A DNA stretch of 37,880 bases from the NCBI GenBank assembly GCA_963169755.1, contig CAUJFC010000175.1, forward strand, positions 1 to 37,880. The letters are read 5' to 3'. Below, piece after piece: positions 30,338 to 37,880 of this stretch. The notes under the pieces were generated by a model that did no database searches, was not told the origin of the DNA, and saw nothing but the letters and a program-made list of their open reading frames with translations. Within the stretch, counting starts at the first letter, position 1. Every line of letters starts with the position of its first letter. The position numbers and the translations under genes were made by a program. This DNA comes from Actinomycetota bacterium (lineage in GTDB: Bacteria > Actinomycetota > Acidimicrobiia > Acidimicrobiales > Iamiaceae).

Positions 30338-32527
30338 TCAGCCTCCTGGATCGGGTGGTGCGCTGGCGGGGGGTGAGGTGGCGGGCGGTGCGGTGGTCGG
30401 AGTCGATCCGCCCGGCGTGGTGGTCCCGGTGTTGCCCCCCGGCGTGGTCGTGGTGGTCGAACCGCGAGGACGCGACGACCGGGGCTGGGAACTGCCACCG
30501 ACCTCGTAGGGGATCTTGCCCACCGACTTGCCGCGACGCTCTGAGTCCGGCTCCCGGAAGGCCACCGTGGGCTGGTCATCCATGAGCAGCGAGTAGTAGG
30601 TACCCCAGGTCTTGGCGGGATAGCGACCACCGGTGGCGCCGCCCAGCCCGGCGTTGGCCAAGCTGATGGCTCCTTCGGGTGCCCCCATCCATACCGCGGT
30701 GGCCAACTGGGGGGTGTAGCCCACGAACCAGACATCGGTGGCGTCGTTGGTGGTTCCGGTCTTGCCGGCAGCGGGCTGGCCGCTGCGGATGCGGGCGTTG
30801 CGTCCAGTTCCACCGGTGACGTTGGCCACCAGCACTTCGGTGACCAGCCGCGCGGTCTGTTGGGTGACGATTCGTTCGGGCGCCGCCTGGTGTTGGTAGA
30901 TCACCTTGCCGTTGCGGTCCTCGATGCGCTCCACCATGTAGGGCTCGTTGCGTAGGCCGTCGTTGGCGAACACGGCGTAGGCGGCGGCCATGTCGAGCGG
31001 GGTCACCTCCATGGTTCCCAGGGTCAGGTTCCAGGGAGGTGCCGTGGGCTGACCGTCGCTGTCGGTCAGGTACAGCTCGGAGGTGATGCCGAGCCGGGTG
31101 GCCATGAGCGCCACGTTCTCGACACCGGCCACCTGCGACAGCCGCATGTACCCGCAGTTGGATGAGACCTGGGTGATCTTGGTGATGGTGGTGTAGCCGG
31201 TGTTTCCGCTGAGGGTGTAGGGCTTTTCTTCGCCGGGGAACTTGAAGGTGCAGCGACCTCCGCTGACAGTGTCCGACGGTACGTGGACCACAGAATCGTT
31301 GCCGTCACCCTCCAAGAGGGTGGCAAGGGTGAAGGTCTTGAAGGTGGAGCCCGCCTGCCGCCCCGGTGACTTGGTGGCCAGGTTGTACTGCCAGTGTTCG
31401 AAACCGGGACCTCCCACCAGAACCCTCACCGCCCCCGTGGACGGCTCGACCGAGGCTATGGCCTGGGTTCCGAAGGTGGTCTCGCCGGTTCGGGGGTTGC
31501 GAACCTCGAAGGTGGCCCCATCTTCGCTCTTGGGCAGCGTCTCGGCTCTGGCCTGTACCGCCAGGGCCTGCATCACCGGGTCGTAGGTGGTGTAGACCCG
31601 GATTCCTCCCTCGAACACCGCCCGGTTACGGGCGGCGGGAGTGGCCCCCAGGCCGAAGCGGGGATCGCTGAGGAGTTGCTGTTTGACCTCCTCCACGAAG
31701 TAGTCGTAGGGCGGCACCGGACGGTTCGGCTCGGTGGGGAGCGGCACGGTCTCCCAAACCAGGACCTCCTCCTCGGTGAGGTGTCCGGTGACCACCAACC
31801 GGTCGAACACCAGACTCCGCTGCTTGAGGGCGGTCTGAGGGTTGCGGAAGGGGTCGTAGTCGTTGGGCGAGCGGATCAGCGCCGCCAGCAGCGCCCCCTC
31901 GGCCCAGTTCAGCTCTTCAACGTCTTTTCGGAAGTAGTACTCGGCGGCCGCCTGCACCCCGTAGGCCCCACCCCCGAAGTAGACGCTGTTGAGATAGCGC
32001 TCGAGGATCTCGTCCTTGGACATCTGGCGCTCCAACTCGACGGCCAGGAACGCCTCGCGCAGCTTGCGGCTGAGGCTCTCCTCGTCTCCCACCAGCGAGT
32101 TCTTCACCACCTGTTGGGTGATGGTCGACCCGCCCTGGGCCACCCCGCCGCTCTCCAGGTTGGCATCGACCGCTCGCAGAATGGCCCGCACGTTCACACC
32201 GCTGTGCTCGAAGAACTTGGCGTCCTCACGGGCGATCACCGACCACTTCACGGTGTCGGGAATGTCATCGATGGGAACCTGAACTCGGTTCTGGGGGTCG
32301 GCGCTGTTGGTCATGGTGCCCTGGAGGTTCCCGTAGGAATCGAAGATCAGGGACCGCTCGGCCAGCGGCTTGAGGTTGATCCGTTCGTGATCGGAGCGGT
32401 GGGCGCTGACCACGGTGACCAGATGGGGCCCCACCAGCACAGCCGACCCCGACAACACCCCTACGAGCGCCACCATGATGAACACGAATCGGAGGAATCG
32501 ACGGACCACGACCACGGTGGGAGACAT
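30338..32527 (-). CDS. class A penicillin-binding protein (GT51 + transpeptidase)
   Basis: This 729-residue bifunctional cell-wall synthase has a short cytoplasmic tail and one span (about 10-33). The GT51 domain has REDAKFFEHSG (catalytic Glu101, about 100-110), GGSTITQQ (132-139) and LNSVYFGGGAYGVQAAA. The transpeptidase domain has the catalytic SxxK S394-T-F-K397, the SxN S455-S-N457 and KTG at 589-591. It ends in a Pro/Thr/Gly-rich tail. It polymerises and cross-links peptidoglycan outside the membrane. The ATG at 32527 is chosen over a GTG at 32584. It belongs to the PBP1A/PonA group; no PASTA domains are present. Confidence 0.95.
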   Translation of the reverse strand: MSPTVVVVRRFLRFVFIMVALVGVLSGSAVLVGPHLVTVVSAHRSDHERINLKPLAERSLIFDSYGNLQGTMTNSADPQNRVQVPIDDIPDTVKWSVIAREDAKFFEHSGVNVRAILRAVDANLESGGVAQGGSTITQQVVKNSLVGDEESLSRKLREAFLAVELERQMSKDEILERYLNSVYFGGGAYGVQAAAEYYFRKDVEELNWAEGALLAALIRSPNDYDPFRNPQTALKQRSLVFDRLVVTGHLTEEEVLVWETVPLPTEPNRPVPPYDYFVEEVKQQLLSDPRFGLGATPAARNRAVFEGGIRVYTTYDPVMQALAVQARAETLPKSEDGATFEVRNPRTGETTFGTQAIASVEPSTGAVRVLVGGPGFEHWQYNLATKSPGRQAGSTFKTFTLATLLEGDGNDSVVHVPSDTVSGGRCTFKFPGEEKPYTLSGNTGYTTITKITQVSSNCGYMRLSQVAGVENVALMATRLGITSELYLTDSDGQPTAPPWNLTLGTMEVTPLDMAAAYAVFANDGLRNEPYMVERIEDRNGKVIYQHQAAPERIVTQQTARLVTEVLVANVTGGTGRNARIRSGQPAAGKTGTTNDATDVWFVGYTPQLATAVWMGAPEGAISLANAGLGGATGGRYPAKTWGTYYSLLMDDQPTVAFREPDSERRGKSVGKIPYEVGGSSQPRSSRPRGSTTTTTPGGNTGTTTPGGSTPTTAPPATSPPASAPPDPGG

Positions 32528-32558
32528 GGTACTGCTCGGGCTTCGCCCCCTCACTGTC

Positions 32559-32573
32559 ACTACGTGACGTAGT
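32559..32573. promoter_or_regulatory. 15-bp palindrome in a divergent promoter region
   Basis: ACTACGTGACGTAGT has perfect 7-base arms around one base. A nested GTCAC-TAC-GTGAC (32556-32568) shares most of it. It lies between the PBP and LLM genes and overlaps the rightward -10 TAGTCT (32570-32575). It is a good operator candidate, but the regulator is not identified. Confidence 0.4.
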
Positions 32574-32640
32574 CTTCTGACCACTGACGGACCGGATTCA
32601 CTGCGATCGGTTCAACTGGTTCAGAGAGGGGACTCAGGCC

Positions 32641-33579
32641 ATGGCCCACGACCGTCGATTCCGGTTCGGTCTTCAGGCTCACGGCGCAAGTACTGGTGCC
32701 CAGTGGGCGGGTTTGGCTCGCCAGGTCGAGGACTTGGGCTACAGCACGCTGTTCATGCCCGACCACTTCGGGGATCAACTGGCGCCGGTTCCCGCTCTGA
32801 TGGCAGCCGCGGCCGCAACCACGAATCTGCGGGTGGGCACGCTGGTGCTGGACAACGACTACAAGCACCCGTTGGTCCTGGCCAAGGAGTTGGCCACCAT
32901 CGACCTGCTGTCCGATGGGCGCCTGGAGGTGGGCCTGGGAGCCGGTTGGATGGCCTCTGACTACGCCGAGTCCGGAATCCCTCACGATCCGGCGAGGGTG
33001 CGAGTGGACCGATTCGAGGAGGGGCTGTCGGTGATCAAGGGCCTGTTCGGGCCCGAGCCGTTCTCGTTCGAGGGCTCCCACTACCGGATCACCGACCACA
33101 ACGGTCTTCCCAAGCCGGTCAGCCAGGGCGGCCCGCCCATCTTGGTGGGGGGAGGAAAGCAACGGATGTTGTCGATCGCTGGCCGCCAGGCCGACATCGT
33201 CGGCATCAATCCCACCATGCCCAACGGAACCGTCGACGCTGACGCCGCCCGATCTGGCACTGCGGCCGAAACCGACCGGAAGCTGGCCTGGGTGAAGGAA
33301 GCCGCGGGAGACCGCTACCCCGACTTGGAGATCAACCTGTTGACCTTCGGGTGTTTCGTCACCGACGATCGCCACGGCTTGGCCGAACAGTTCTCCCCCA
33401 TGTTCGGGCTGCCCCCCGAAGAACTGCTCGAGCTGCCTCATGCACTGGTCGGCACGGTTGAGGAGATCATTGAAACCCTCCAAGCTCGTCGAGAGCGGTG
33501 GGACGCCAGCTACGTGGTGATCCACCACGACGCGATGGAGGCAATGGCCCCGGTGGTGGCCGCCCTGGCCGGGACCTGA
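32641..33579 (+). CDS. F420-type LLM-class oxidoreductase
   Basis: The 312-residue TIM-barrel oxidoreductase starts RFRFGLQAHGASTGAQW and has YSTLFMPDHFGDQL, ATTNLRVGTLVLDNDYKHP (the cofactor-contacting loop), SDGRLEVGLGAGWMASDY and PPILVGGGKQRMLSIAG. It fits the TIGR03621-type actinobacterial LLM family (from memory), which uses coenzyme F420 rather than FMN. The substrate is unknown. The ATG at 32641 has GAGGGG about 10 bases upstream. It is followed by the GGDEF/EAL gene after 9 bp. Confidence 0.88.
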   Translation: MAHDRRFRFGLQAHGASTGAQWAGLARQVEDLGYSTLFMPDHFGDQLAPVPALMAAAAATTNLRVGTLVLDNDYKHPLVLAKELATIDLLSDGRLEVGLGAGWMASDYAESGIPHDPARVRVDRFEEGLSVIKGLFGPEPFSFEGSHYRITDHNGLPKPVSQGGPPILVGGGKQRMLSIAGRQADIVGINPTMPNGTVDADAARSGTAAETDRKLAWVKEAAGDRYPDLEINLLTFGCFVTDDRHGLAEQFSPMFGLPPEELLELPHALVGTVEEIIETLQARRERWDASYVVIHHDAMEAMAPVVAALAGT

Positions 33580-33588
33580 GGACTGCCC

Positions 33589-36108
33589 GTGCACGCTGAT
33601 ATCCCGTCTGCTGAACCGGCCGCTGAACCGTCAGCTGAACCGTCCGCGAATCTGACGATCCACGACGTGAATCGCGACATGGCCGTGGCCACGCTGGCCC
33701 TGGCATCGGTGCAGCCCGGAACCTTCGTGCGTTGCCTTCAGCCCATGGGCCAGCAGGCGCCCGCTCCTCCTGCCCTGCTCGAGCGACTGCCGGCCGGAAC
33801 CCATCAGATCGCGCTGGACCTACCCAACCTGGTGTTCGTTCACCTGGAGGCCCATCAGGCGGTCCATCAGGCCTGGCTGGACGCCGCCACCGGCACGACC
33901 CGAGTCGCACAGGTGACCGTCCCGATGGTCGGCCCGATCCGAGCCGAGGACGGCACCGAGGCCCAGGCCGAGTTCGTGTACATGACGTTCATCGACCTGA
34001 TCGGCGTGAGCGGTATCGAACTGATCGTGGTGTTGTGCCGACCATCCAACGAGCCGGAGAACGAGCGAGACGACGACCCCGGGGCGGCCTTCCGACTCCA
34101 CATGAACCGCCACGGCGTGATCATCGAGGTTGCCGGCGACACAGCCGCTCTGTGCGTTGAACCCGATGACCTGATGGGAGCAACCGGGCTGTCACTGATT
34201 CACCCCGACGATATCGAGCGCAGTCTCGACGACTGGATGGCGGTAATCGACAACCCCGAGCAGCCTCGCCCCACTCGGGTCCGGCTCCGCCGCGGCGACG
34301 GAACCTGGCGGTGGTTCGAGGCCGTCAACTGGAACGCCCTGAGTGATCCAGCAGTCAACGCCGTGGTCACCGAGTTGCGCAACGTCGACGCCCGAGTTCG
34401 AGCCGAGAACCTGGGGCTGGCCTCCAGCCGGGCCCACGACCGACTGGTCCACGTGCTCGATGAGGTGGACGACATCGTCATGGTGGGCCGAACTGGCGCT
34501 GGCCTGGAGTACTGGAACGCCCGAGCCGAAGAGCATCTGGTGGGGCTACGGGCCGGAGTGCCGGTCATCGACCTGCTCGATCCGTCCATGCGGGCCCTGG
34601 TGTTGTCGGAGGTCCTGCCCAGCCTGGCGGCCCAGCGGCGCTGGAGCGGCGACATGACTCTGGCCCTGCGCGACGGAAAGTGGCACACCATGGCCGCCAC
34701 CGTCACCCCGGTGATCGATCCGACGATGAACGACTCGTACTTCGGGGTGATCCTGCGTGACGTAACCGACCAACGCCGCCACGAGGCCGAACTGGCCGCC
34801 CAAGCCCGCCGCGACCCCCTGACCGGTCTGCCCAACCGGCTCGCCCTGTCTGAACGGCTCGCATCGCTGACCGCCGCCGACGTGGGACTGTGCTTCATCG
34901 ACCTCGACAACCTCAAGGTCGTCAACGACGGTCTGGGGCACGGGGCGGGCGACAAACTGCTGGTGAGCGTCACCGAAACCCTTCAGTCGGCCCGAGAGGG
35001 TGGAACGGTGTATCGCTTCGGGGGCGACGAGTTCGTGGTGGTGCACACCGACCTGGGAAGTATCGAAGCAACTCATGAGCTGGCCGGAAGGCTGCTGGAG
35101 TCCATCACCGCCGTGAGGGTGCCCGACATTCCCACCCGCCTGTCGGCCAGTATCGGCGTGTCGTGGACCGCCGTCGATGACCTGGACCCCGAGAGCCTGA
35201 TCAAAGACGCCGACACCGCCATGTACGACGCCAAGCGCCGCGGGCGGGGTCAGGTGGCCCGCTTCGACAATGAGCAACGCGAAGCAGTGACCCGGCGGTT
35301 CGTGATGGAAACCGCACTCCAGCAGGCCATCGTCGCCCAGGAGATCGAGGTGCATCTCCAACCGGTGGTGTCCACCGAAGACGGAACCATCGGCGGTTTC
35401 GAGGCGCTGGCCCGTTGGAGCCAGGCGTCACCGGCCGAGTTCATCCCCACCGCTGAAGAGTCCGGGTTGATCATCCCGTTGGGTGCCCAGATCCTCGAAC
35501 GGGCCCTGAGCCATCTACGCCGGCTGGATGACCACCTGGCCGAGTCCACTGCCGCCGGTGCGGTTGCCCCCATTCCCCGAGCCCAGATGGCAGTGAACAT
35601 CTCGGCCCGCGAACTGATCGAGCCCAGTTTCGCCCCGCGGGTGCTGGATCTGCTCGATCGATTCGCCCTGGCACCCCGGCGCCTGGTGCTGGAGCTGACC
35701 GAGACGGTCCTGATCGATTCGTCCGACGCCGTCGACGAGACGCTCCGGACCCTGCGCGATGCCGGGGTGTCGTTGGTGCTCGACGACTTCGGAACCGGGT
35801 ACTCGTCGATGGCCTACCTGCGCCGCTACCCCCTCGACGGCCTGAAACTCGACAACTCCTACACCCGGGCCCTCCTGAGCCAGACCTACACCCGGGTGAT
35901 CGCCGAGGCCATCATCGCTCTGGCCCATCGGCTCGGTATCTCGATCGTGGCCGAAGGCGTCGAGCACCAGACCCAACTCGAGACGCTGGCCGACCTCGGG
36001 GTGATCTGGGTCCAAGGGTTCCTGCTGTCTCCGGCGGTGCCGGTGGATCAGATTCTCGGTGGCGGGTTGGGCAACCTGGGTACCCGGTTGCGTCAGATCC
36101 CCGGGTGA
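33589..36108 (+). CDS. PAS-GGDEF-EAL cyclic-di-GMP protein
   Basis: The 839-residue protein has an unassigned N-terminal region (1-165). Two PAS-like regions follow (about 165-265 with LSLIHPDDIERSLDDWM, and 285-390), then a GGDEF domain and an EAL domain. The GGDEF catalytic motif is intact (FGGDEF, 478-482). The EAL domain keeps E605-A-L, VNISARELI, ELTETVLI, LDDFGTGYSS and EGVE, so both cyclase and phosphodiesterase could be active. There is no membrane span, so it is a cytoplasmic sensor; the PAS ligand is unknown. GTG 33589 has TGAGGA 7 bases upstream. Its end overlaps the convergent GH36 gene by 16 bp. Confidence 0.92.
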   Translation: MHADIPSAEPAAEPSAEPSANLTIHDVNRDMAVATLALASVQPGTFVRCLQPMGQQAPAPPALLERLPAGTHQIALDLPNLVFVHLEAHQAVHQAWLDAATGTTRVAQVTVPMVGPIRAEDGTEAQAEFVYMTFIDLIGVSGIELIVVLCRPSNEPENERDDDPGAAFRLHMNRHGVIIEVAGDTAALCVEPDDLMGATGLSLIHPDDIERSLDDWMAVIDNPEQPRPTRVRLRRGDGTWRWFEAVNWNALSDPAVNAVVTELRNVDARVRAENLGLASSRAHDRLVHVLDEVDDIVMVGRTGAGLEYWNARAEEHLVGLRAGVPVIDLLDPSMRALVLSEVLPSLAAQRRWSGDMTLALRDGKWHTMAATVTPVIDPTMNDSYFGVILRDVTDQRRHEAELAAQARRDPLTGLPNRLALSERLASLTAADVGLCFIDLDNLKVVNDGLGHGAGDKLLVSVTETLQSAREGGTVYRFGGDEFVVVHTDLGSIEATHELAGRLLESITAVRVPDIPTRLSASIGVSWTAVDDLDPESLIKDADTAMYDAKRRGRGQVARFDNEQREAVTRRFVMETALQQAIVAQEIEVHLQPVVSTEDGTIGGFEALARWSQASPAEFIPTAEESGLIIPLGAQILERALSHLRRLDDHLAESTAAGAVAPIPRAQMAVNISARELIEPSFAPRVLDLLDRFALAPRRLVLELTETVLIDSSDAVDETLRTLRDAGVSLVLDDFGTGYSSMAYLRRYPLDGLKLDNSYTRALLSQTYTRVIAEAIIALAHRLGISIVAEGVEHQTQLETLADLGVIWVQGFLLSPAVPVDQILGGGLGNLGTRLRQIPG
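33610..33645 (+). repeat. 12-bp tandem repeat encoding (AEPS)n
   Basis: GCTGAACCG occurs three times at 12-base intervals (33610, 33622, 33634) near the start of the GGDEF/EAL gene and encodes a SAEP/AAEP repeat. It is coding and in frame. Confidence 0.8.
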
Positions 36109-37880
36109 GTGACCTCGACGACGCGAGCAGACGGTTCTGGCCCGTCAGGCCAGTCGATCACTCCGTCGGTGATCACGAACTCATGCGGTTCCTGATCGAC
36201 TGACAGGTCCCATGCCTTCAGCTCTCCTGCGGTGGCCAACCATGGCACGCTCAGACCGGCTCCGGGTGTGCCGGACGCGCTGCGATACAGGAACACCACG
36301 CTGGAGCCTCCGCCCGGGGACCGGTAGGCCAGAGCCGAACGGTCGCCACCGACGGGTGAGACCAGCCGGTACAGGTCACCGAACTGCACCAGCGGCCGGA
36401 TGCGTCGGGCCACCTCGGTGGCGCGACGGGCGACCACCAGCTCGTCGCTGGTCATGGCGGTGAGGTCCAGGTCGAAGCCGAAGCGACCGCTCAGGGCCAC
36501 CATGGCCCCGAAGGCCACCGGCCGCCCACCCCAACGGGTCACGTGGGCGCCCTGCACCATGGCGGGTAGTAGGTGTGAGGCCCCCCACTGGATCCGTAGA
36601 CGGTCGAGAGGATCGGTGTTGTCCGAGGTCCACAACTCGTGACACCACCGCAGGGTTCCGAGGTCGCTGCGGCCCCCGCCCGAAGCACAAGCCATGACCT
36701 CCACGTCTGGGTGCCGGGCGGCAACCTCGGCCATCACCTCCCACAGGTACCGGACCCGGTCGACGGCCATATGACTCTGACGATCGGGGGCCAGGGCCGC
36801 TGAGCCCGGCTCTGTCAGGTCGCGGTTGGCGTCCCATTTGAGGTAGCTGATCGCGGGGTGACGGGTCAGGATCGTGTCGATGGTGTCGATGACGAATCGG
36901 CGAACCTCGGGTCGACAGAGATCGAGAACCAGTTGCTGGCGCTCCTCGCGTCGTTCTCGCCCGGGTTCAGCCACCACCCAGTCGGGATGGGTCTCATAGA
37001 GACGGGAGGCGGGGTTGACCATCTCGGGCTCCACCCACAGCCCGAACCTCAGACCCCGATCCAGGGTGTGGTCGATGAGGGGTTGCAGGCCGCCGGGCAG
37101 CTTGGTCAGGTCGGTCTCCCAGTCACCCAGGCCGGAGGTGTCGTCGTTGCGGGGGTGGGTGCTACCGAACCATCCGTCATCCAACAAGAACAGTTCGGCT
37201 CCCAGCTCGGCCGCCCGGTCGACCTGCGCGGCCAGGCCAGCGGGGTCGAGCGAGAACCCCACCGCCTCCCAGGTGTTGACCACGATGGCCCGTGGGCGAT
37301 GACCGTCGCGGATGACCCGGCTACGTACGAAGTCGTGCAGGGCCCGACTGGTCGGCCCCACTCCCGCCTCGGACCAGGTCCACAGCACATGGGGTGATTC
37401 GAAGGTTTCGCCGCTGTCCAGTTGCCGTTCGGATCCTCGATCGTGGTGACCGGCCAGCAGACGGATGTGGCCGTGCAGGAAAACCTCGGCGTCGAATCGG
37501 ACGTCGCCTCCCCACACCACCGTGCACGCACCCACCCTCCCGGACTCCTCGGCGGGTGGCCCGTCAGGGGCGAACACCACGATCGGCGGCCGGTACAGCG
37601 AGGAGCGCACGCCACCCGCCGAGCCCACGGTCTTGACCCCCGGGGTCAGCCGCTCGGTGGTCTCAGTCCATTCACCCGCCCATCCCCCGCCCCAGTGGGT
37701 CAGGTGGGGGTCCGAGCCAGCGAAGGCCGGGCTGGAGGCCATGAGACGGTGGACGGTGAGGGTGCCGTGACCGTGGTTGGTGACCTCGGTCCACATCTCG
37801 AGCAGGTGATGGTCGGGGTGCTCTCGGACCACCAGGTCGACTCCCAGCGGTGCCACCCGGTCCCGCAGGGGAATGCGGGT
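36093..37880 (-). CDS. alpha-galactosidase, GH36 (N-terminus off the right edge)
   Basis: The 595 visible codons hold most of a GH36 alpha-galactosidase. The catalytic barrel has VVNTWEAVGFSLDP, LFLLDDGWFG, FGLWVEPEMVNP, the nucleophile Asp in YLKWDANRD and the acid/base Asp in ELWTSDNTDP. An all-beta C-terminal domain follows. It hydrolyses alpha-1,6-linked galactose such as melibiose or raffinose. The open frame runs on to the last base, so the gene begins beyond the window; a GTG at 37856 is only an internal codon. There is no signal peptide in view. Confidence 0.93.
   Translation of the reverse strand, partial: TRIPLRDRVAPLGVDLVVREHPDHHLLEMWTEVTNHGHGTLTVHRLMASSPAFAGSDPHLTHWGGGWAGEWTETTERLTPGVKTVGSAGGVRSSLYRPPIVVFAPDGPPAEESGRVGACTVVWGGDVRFDAEVFLHGHIRLLAGHHDRGSERQLDSGETFESPHVLWTWSEAGVGPTSRALHDFVRSRVIRDGHRPRAIVVNTWEAVGFSLDPAGLAAQVDRAAELGAELFLLDDGWFGSTHPRNDDTSGLGDWETDLTKLPGGLQPLIDHTLDRGLRFGLWVEPEMVNPASRLYETHPDWVVAEPGRERREERQQLVLDLCRPEVRRFVIDTIDTILTRHPAISYLKWDANRDLTEPGSAALAPDRQSHMAVDRVRYLWEVMAEVAARHPDVEVMACASGGGRSDLGTLRWCHELWTSDNTDPLDRLRIQWGASHLLPAMVQGAHVTRWGGRPVAFGAMVALSGRFGFDLDLTAMTSDELVVARRATEVARRIRPLVQFGDLYRLVSPVGGDRSALAYRSPGGGSSVVFLYRSASGTPGAGLSVPWLATAGELKAWDLSVDQEPHEFVITDGVIDWPDGPEPSARVVEVTHPGI

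Noticed and set aside
31394-32572. 392-codon plus-strand frame over the PBP gene
   Set aside because: Antisense of intact GT51 and transpeptidase domains; no protein features.

Overview
The window is GC-rich DNA with a strongly biased third codon position, packed with actinobacterial genes: a WhiB iron-sulfur regulator, an F420-type LLM oxidoreductase, a PimB'-like mannosyltransferase, a DEDDh/GIY-YIG fusion nuclease, an actinobacterial zinc-ribbon/coiled-coil protein and an Lrp RAM-domain protein beside trpD. The mixture (two Tat-exported ferritin-like proteins, an alkyl-DHAP-synthase-like oxidase in a glp operon, Thr/Glu-rich extracytoplasmic tails) suggests an uncultured or marine/freshwater/activated-sludge member of the Acidimicrobiia. 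That placement is inference. No mobile element, CRISPR array, tRNA or rRNA was seen; the window looks like ordinary chromosome.

Left third (1-11460). A truncated AlaC-like aminotransferase and ppa diverge from a 41-bp region. A long leftward block follows, read from right to left: a zinc-ribbon protein, a NYN-domain RNase-like protein, a Cys-rich mini-protein, queG, a pimB'-like GT4, a small membrane protein, an SRPBCC protein, an ArsA-like ATPase with a C-terminal Hsp20-like domain, an Asp/Trp-rich protein, an SMC-like protein with an eroded P-loop, and a ROK glucokinase. Many neighbours overlap by 4 bp (GTGA, ATGA or TTGA), so translation is probably coupled.

Middle (11460-26974). A DEDDh/GIY-YIG nuclease starts behind a textbook Gram-positive LexA box. 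Next come a secreted or anchored Ser/Thr-rich protein, a membrane-anchored coiled-coil protein, a standalone Lrp RAM domain, DUF445, trpD, DUF4126 overlapping a GHMP kinase, an acyl-CoA dehydrogenase, a GNAT and a WhiB. From memory, the order glucokinase/ArsA/SRPBCC/PimB'/DEDDh-GIY/RAM/TrpD resembles gene neighbourhoods around M. tuberculosis Rv2184c-Rv2192c and S. coelicolor SCO2126-SCO2147. A rightward glycerol-phosphate operon follows: a possible 17-codon leader ORF, glpD, an alkyl-DHAP-synthase-like oxidase, a membrane protein and glpK.

Right third (26975-37880). Two consecutive Tat-signal ferritin-like proteins are followed, on the opposite strand, by the RNase P RNA gene rnpB. Further leftward genes are a YdjM/DUF457-like membrane protein, a coiled-coil zinc-ribbon protein and a class A penicillin-binding protein. 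A divergent region with a 15-bp palindrome leads into an LLM oxidoreductase and a PAS-GGDEF-EAL protein, which converges on a GH36 alpha-galactosidase cut by the right edge.

A recurring theme is leaderless transcription. At least eight starts are preceded by TAnnnT and then 6-8 bases directly before the ATG or GTG, and I used this to choose several starts. The most notable observations are the LexA-controlled leaderless nuclease, the leaderless mini-ORF whose stop overlaps the glpD start, the AGPS-like gene inside the glp operon, the degenerate SMC-like ATPase, and the ferritin-like pair with incomplete metal ligands.
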